DNA from: Chitinophaga pinensis
GTDB lineage: Bacteria > Bacteroidota > Bacteroidia > UKL13-3
Assembly (NCBI GenBank): GCA_945875195.1
Contig: CAMCJW010000131.1
Span: forward strand, 1-7,844
Length of the DNA stretch: 7,844 bases
Direction of reading: 5' to 3'
Positions 7,006 through 7,844 of the stretch are shown here, in pieces. The stretch's first letter is position 1; each line of letters opens with the position of its first letter. Both the position numbers and the translations under genes were made by a program. Under the pieces are notes generated by a model. That model worked only from the letters and a program-made list of their open reading frames with translations, had not been told where the DNA came from and did no database searches.

Positions 7006-7778
7006 AAAAGAACTTGATTTGTGCTGTTTTAGCATTACTATTATTGAGCTCATGTGGTGGAACGTGGATACCCATAAGTATTGACCAAACACTCGGAGAA
7101 CAGAGTAAAGCTGAAATAAATAGTCGTGCAGATATTTTTCCTATTTTAGATGAAGCTGAATATCCTGTGCCCTATCAAAGATTAAACCTGATTAGGGATA
7201 AAATACTTTCATCTGGTAAAATAACCCACCAACAAGATTTTAATTGGGAAGTAAAAATTATTGAAGATGATTCGGTTTTAAATGCATTCTGTTTGCCTGG
7301 TGGATATATTTATGTTTACACAGGATTGATGAAATACCTTGATTCGGAAAACGCCTTAGCAGGCGTTTTAGCCCATGAAATAGCGCACGCCGATAAGAGA
7401 CATGCAACCAAACAACTTATTAAAAACTTGGGTATTTCTTTTGTGCTACAATACGTTATCGGTTCAAACAATTCTGGTTTACTCAATATTGGTGCAAATT
7501 TGTTGAGTTTATCTTTTAGCAGAGCAGATGAAACCGAGGCTGATATGAATTCGGTAACTTATTTGTATCAAACTGATTACGATGCCAGAGGGGCGGCCAT
7601 TTTTTTTGAAAAAATAAAAAAGGAGCAAAAAGAGGAAGGAATTACTGAATTTTTAAGCACTCACCCAAATCCTGATAACCGAATAGAGGAAATACAAAAG
7701 AAATGGAAAGAATTAGGTGGCAATAAGGGAAAAATTTACAAGGAAGAATACCAAAAAATGCTAGAAGATCTCCCCTAG
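6999..7778 (+). CDS. M48 family zinc metallopeptidase, lipoprotein
   Basis: 259 residues from ATG at 6999. The N-terminus is a lipoprotein signal (MVKKNLICAVLALLLLSSC) with lipobox LSSC and lipidated Cys19. The residues after it (GGTWIP) show no acidic surface-export signal, so a periplasm-facing membrane anchor is likely. The M48 peptidase domain covers ~60-235: NAFCLPGGYIYVYTGLM (95-111), zinc motif HEIAH (H126, E127, H130) followed by ADKRH, third zinc ligand E178 in SRADETEAD (174-182), and STHPNPDNRIEEI (220-232). It resembles the short periplasmic M48 group (YcaL/LoiP/BepA-like peptidase domain without a TPR tail). Known members of that group degrade misfolded outer-membrane proteins; that role here is inferred. 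The start lies inside the end of the M13 gene (ATGGTAA, 7-nt overlap), so the two peptidases are probably co-translated. The TAG stop shares CTAG with the stop of the converging gene, leaving no room for a terminator between them. Confidence 0.96.
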   Translation: MVKKNLICAVLALLLLSSCGGTWIPISIDQTLGEQSKAEINSRADIFPILDEAEYPVPYQRLNLIRDKILSSGKITHQQDFNWEVKIIEDDSVLNAFCLPGGYIYVYTGLMKYLDSENALAGVLAHEIAHADKRHATKQLIKNLGISFVLQYVIGSNNSGLLNIGANLLSLSFSRADETEADMNSVTYLYQTDYDARGAAIFFEKIKKEQKEEGITEFLSTHPNPDNRIEEIQKKWKELGGNKGKIYKEEYQKMLEDLP

Positions 7779-7844
7779 TTCGGCATTGTTCCAAATACCC
7801 TATCCCAAAAAGGCGAACTCACTCCAAATGCCTTATTTCCTTGT
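7775..7844 (-). CDS. C-terminal fragment, probable sterol desaturase/fatty acid hydroxylase family protein
   Basis: Reading the minus strand from the window edge gives 22 open codons and a TAG stop at 7777-7775. The tail contains KAFGVSSPFWDRVFGTMPN, which strongly resembles the C-terminal signature of the sterol desaturase/fatty acid hydroxylase superfamily (pattern FGVSSPxWDxxFGT). These are membrane di-iron enzymes that hydroxylate or desaturate lipids. Only the tail is present; the histidine clusters that would confirm the family lie beyond 7844. The stop codon interlocks with the M48 stop (CTAG, 7775-7778), so the two genes converge with a 4-nt overlap. The family call rests on one short motif recognised from memory. 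Confidence 0.65.
   Translation of the reverse strand, partial: QGNKAFGVSSPFWDRVFGTMPN

Noticed and set aside
7782..7832. GGCATT and AATGCC inverted repeat as a terminator after the M48 gene
   Set aside because: The loop is 39 nt and there is no U-run, and the bases code for the tail of the converging gene.

Overview
The window is AT-rich DNA from a member of the Bacteroidota. Four things point there: a textbook type IX secretion (T9SS) type A sorting domain with a YPNPFSD motif, a FISUMP-domain protein, a near-perfect Bacteroidota promoter (TTTG, 19 nt, TAnnTTTG), and the absence of Shine-Dalgarno sequences before the starts. The genus cannot be fixed from the sequence; the mix would suit a Saprospiraceae- or Chitinophagaceae-like organism, but that is a guess.

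Left half (1-4446, minus strand): a compact operon for exported proteins, transcribed right to left. In order these are a 497-aa Ig-like protein with a canonical T9SS sorting domain (4446 to 2953), a 573-aa cysteine-rich protein with a C-terminal FISUMP domain (2939 to 1218), a ~369-aa protein with a degenerate T9SS-type tail (about 1213 to 104), and the first ~35 codons of a fourth exported protein (107 to 1). The fourth seems to start at a TTG that overlaps the preceding stop, and it runs off the window. Gaps are 13 nt, 4 nt and a 3-nt overlap, so one transcript is likely. The products look like surface or secreted structural or adhesive proteins; no enzymatic function can be assigned.

Middle (4447-4977): a 531-bp divergent intergenic region. 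It carries a strong promoter candidate for the left operon, a weaker one for the right operon, an AT-only perfect inverted repeat, and a short G+C-rich patch that stands out from its surroundings.

Right half (4978-7844): a two-gene plus-strand operon of exported zinc metallopeptidases. A 675-aa M13 (neprilysin/PepO-like) endopeptidase overlaps by 7 nt (ATGGTAA) a 259-aa M48-family lipoprotein peptidase. The M48 stop codon interlocks (CTAG) with the stop of a converging minus-strand gene. Only 22 codons of that gene are inside the window, and they read like the C-terminus of a sterol desaturase/fatty acid hydroxylase family protein.

I see no mobile element, CRISPR array, RNA gene or clear sign of a new defence or biosynthetic system. 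The points most worth a second look are the FISUMP protein's architecture, the mixed sorting signals within one operon, the coupled M13-M48 pair, and the two edge genes that are easily missed.
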